Source of the DNA: Chryseobacterium nepalense
Lineage (GTDB): Bacteria; Bacteroidota; Bacteroidia; Flavobacteriales; Weeksellaceae
Direction: 5' to 3'
Length of the DNA: 64,000 bases
NCBI RefSeq assembly: GCF_023195755.1
Contig: NZ_CP096203.1
Span: forward strand, 2,294,001 to 2,358,000
This document shows positions 62,943 through 64,000 of this stretch, in pieces. The notes below the pieces were generated by a model. The model did no database searches and was not told the origin of the DNA. It saw only the letters and a list, made by a program, of their open reading frames with translations. Made by a program: the position numbers and the translations under genes. Each line of letters starts with the position of its first letter. Within the stretch, counting starts at the first letter, position 1.

Positions 62943-62973
62943 AAGCATGCCGGAAAATCCGGTATGCTTTTTT
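62943..62973 (+). terminator. Terminator between the two fasciclin genes
   Basis: AAGCATGCCGGA pairs with TCCGGTATGCTT (one G-U) around an AAA loop, followed by TTTTT. It separates the tandem genes, so each is probably transcribed on its own. Confidence 0.85.
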
Positions 62974-63137
62974 ATGATCGTGTTTTAAATATCTATTTCA
63001 GATGGGAAACATCTTTTGTAAGGAAACAAGTCCTTTATAGTTATTCTAAATTAATATTTTTAATAAAATATTTTATTAAAAATAAAAAATAGGTATAATT
63101 TTTGCCTGTCTGTTTTTACACATTAACCTAAAGTATT

Positions 63138-64000
63138 ATGAAAAATTTTTTAAAACCTCTACTCTTTTCGGGAATCGCTGTATTTTCAATATACTCGTGC
63201 GATGACAATGATGATGTAATGATGGACTCTGAAATGACTGTCTATCAAAGAATTTCTTCAGACACAGATCTGAGTAATCTGAAAGCTGCCGTAGATAAGA
63301 CAGGTCTATCATCAACCCTTGACCAATCCGGAACATTTACATTATTTGCACCCACCAATGCCGCTTTTGCAACATTTTTGCAGGCCAACGGATATGCAAG
63401 TTTAAATGACGTACCCACAGCAGCGCTGAAAACTTTACTGATGAATCACGTATTGGGTACTGAAGTAAAAAGTTCAGGAATATCAACCGGATATGTTTCC
63501 ACGCTTGCCATTGGTCCGGCTTCCTCAACACGCCCGCTAAGCATGTTTATTAATACAAGCAGCGGCGTTAGAATCAATGGTGTTTCTTCAGTTGTTGCTA
63601 CGGATATTGATGTAAATAATGGCGTAATCCATAAGGTAAATGCAGTTATCGGGTTACCGACAGTCGTGACACATGCCACTGCAAATCCACAATTCAGTTC
63701 CCTTGTTTCTGCACTTACAAGAAACGATATGCCAAATTTTGTAGGTATCCTCAGTGGTACAGCGAATTCGCCTTTCACGGTATTTGCTCCTACCAATACT
63801 GCTTTTTCATCATTATTAACGGAGCTGAATCTTGCAAATCTGGCAGCAATTCCACAAACTATACTTGAAAACACATTAAAGTACCACGTCGTAACAGGAG
63901 CTAACGTAGCATCAACAAACCTGACCAATAATATGACAGTGACTACTTTCCAAGGAGGGACATTCAAAATCAATACAACAAGTGGGGCGAAAATTACAGA
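63138..64000 (+). CDS. Second fasciclin-domain lipoprotein (3' end outside window)
   Basis: Open from the ATG at 63138 to the window end (287 codons seen), so the stop is beyond. Lipoprotein signal with C21 in IYSCDDND, then two FAS1 domains aligned along their whole length with the neighbour: TFTLFAPTNAAFATFLQ and NSPFTVFAPTNTAFSSLL. A 40-base run (63390-63429) is identical to 62226-62265 in the first gene, which points to recent duplication or gene conversion. Confidence 0.92.
   Translation, partial: MKNFLKPLLFSGIAVFSIYSCDDNDDVMMDSEMTVYQRISSDTDLSNLKAAVDKTGLSSTLDQSGTFTLFAPTNAAFATFLQANGYASLNDVPTAALKTLLMNHVLGTEVKSSGISTGYVSTLAIGPASSTRPLSMFINTSSGVRINGVSSVVATDIDVNNGVIHKVNAVIGLPTVVTHATANPQFSSLVSALTRNDMPNFVGILSGTANSPFTVFAPTNTAFSSLLTELNLANLAAIPQTILENTLKYHVVTGANVASTNLTNNMTVTTFQGGTFKINTTSGAKIT

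Noticed and set aside
63136-63973. Minus-strand frames opposite the second fasciclin gene
   Set aside because: The plus-strand gene is open to the window end and matches its neighbour; the minus-strand frames are shadows.

Overview
The window is a contiguous piece of a chromosome from a flavobacterium of the Chryseobacterium/Weeksellaceae type (Bacteroidota). Evidence: AT-rich intergenic DNA, promoters of the TTTG / TAnnTTTG type instead of -35/-10 boxes, little Shine-Dalgarno signal, a fused CcoN-CcoO cbb3 oxidase, a T9SS C-terminal sorting domain, SC-type lipoprotein signals, LytS/LytTR two-component proteins and many Bacteroidota-only families. The genus is inferred from gene content; there is no rRNA or tRNA gene in the window to confirm it.

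Layout. 1-6.0 kb: 3' end of aconitase, a LytS/LytTR pair, a DUF5694 protein followed by the wreck of a second DUF5694 gene, and an outer-membrane beta-barrel receptor. 6.1-13.0 kb: a complete thiamin operon on the minus strand (thiS-thiC-tenI-like-thiD-thiE-thiG-thiH-thiF) under a TPP riboswitch and a clear Bacteroidota promoter. 13.0-16.8 kb: a structured repeat, a GH19 endolysin-like enzyme, a pseudouridine synthase, panB and a Crp/Fnr regulator. 16.85-25.8 kb: the cbb3 oxidase cluster (ccoI, ccoS, ccoNO, ccoQ, ccoP, ccoG, ccoH and a SafE/UreH-like membrane protein). 26-38.6 kb: a T9SS cargo protein, serS, surface polysaccharide genes (flippase, GT4), a run with two Fe-S proteins and an MlaD-like protein, and a PpiD-like foldase. 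38.8-54.7 kb: lon, AI-2E-like permease, DoxX, acyl-CoA dehydrogenase, GH125 mannosidase, pgi, a RelE/ParE toxin-antitoxin pair, folD, queE, a polyprenyl sugar transferase and mlaE-mlaF. 54.7-64 kb: M48 protease, MeaB, two tandem small cytochrome-like lipoproteins, an rtcB-prfH-TPR operon, a possible tiny transcription unit, and two tandem fasciclin lipoproteins (the second cut by the window end).

How they fit together. The thiamin operon makes both halves of thiamin phosphate and is under product control. The cco cluster supplies a high-affinity terminal oxidase, its copper pump, assembly factors and a probable extra metal transporter. mlaD and mlaE-mlaF are split into two loci. The rtcB-prfH-TPR operon is the most interesting functional unit: RtcB2/PrfH pairs are known from recent work as a repair and rescue system for ribosomes cut in the decoding centre, and here a third gene, encoding a small TPR protein, overlaps prfH and is presumably co-transcribed.

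Between genes there are several families of dispersed structured repeats, the most striking being three copies of an element with conserved flanks but a long perfect hairpin whose arm sequence is completely different from copy to copy. I see no CRISPR array, insertion sequence, rRNA or tRNA.
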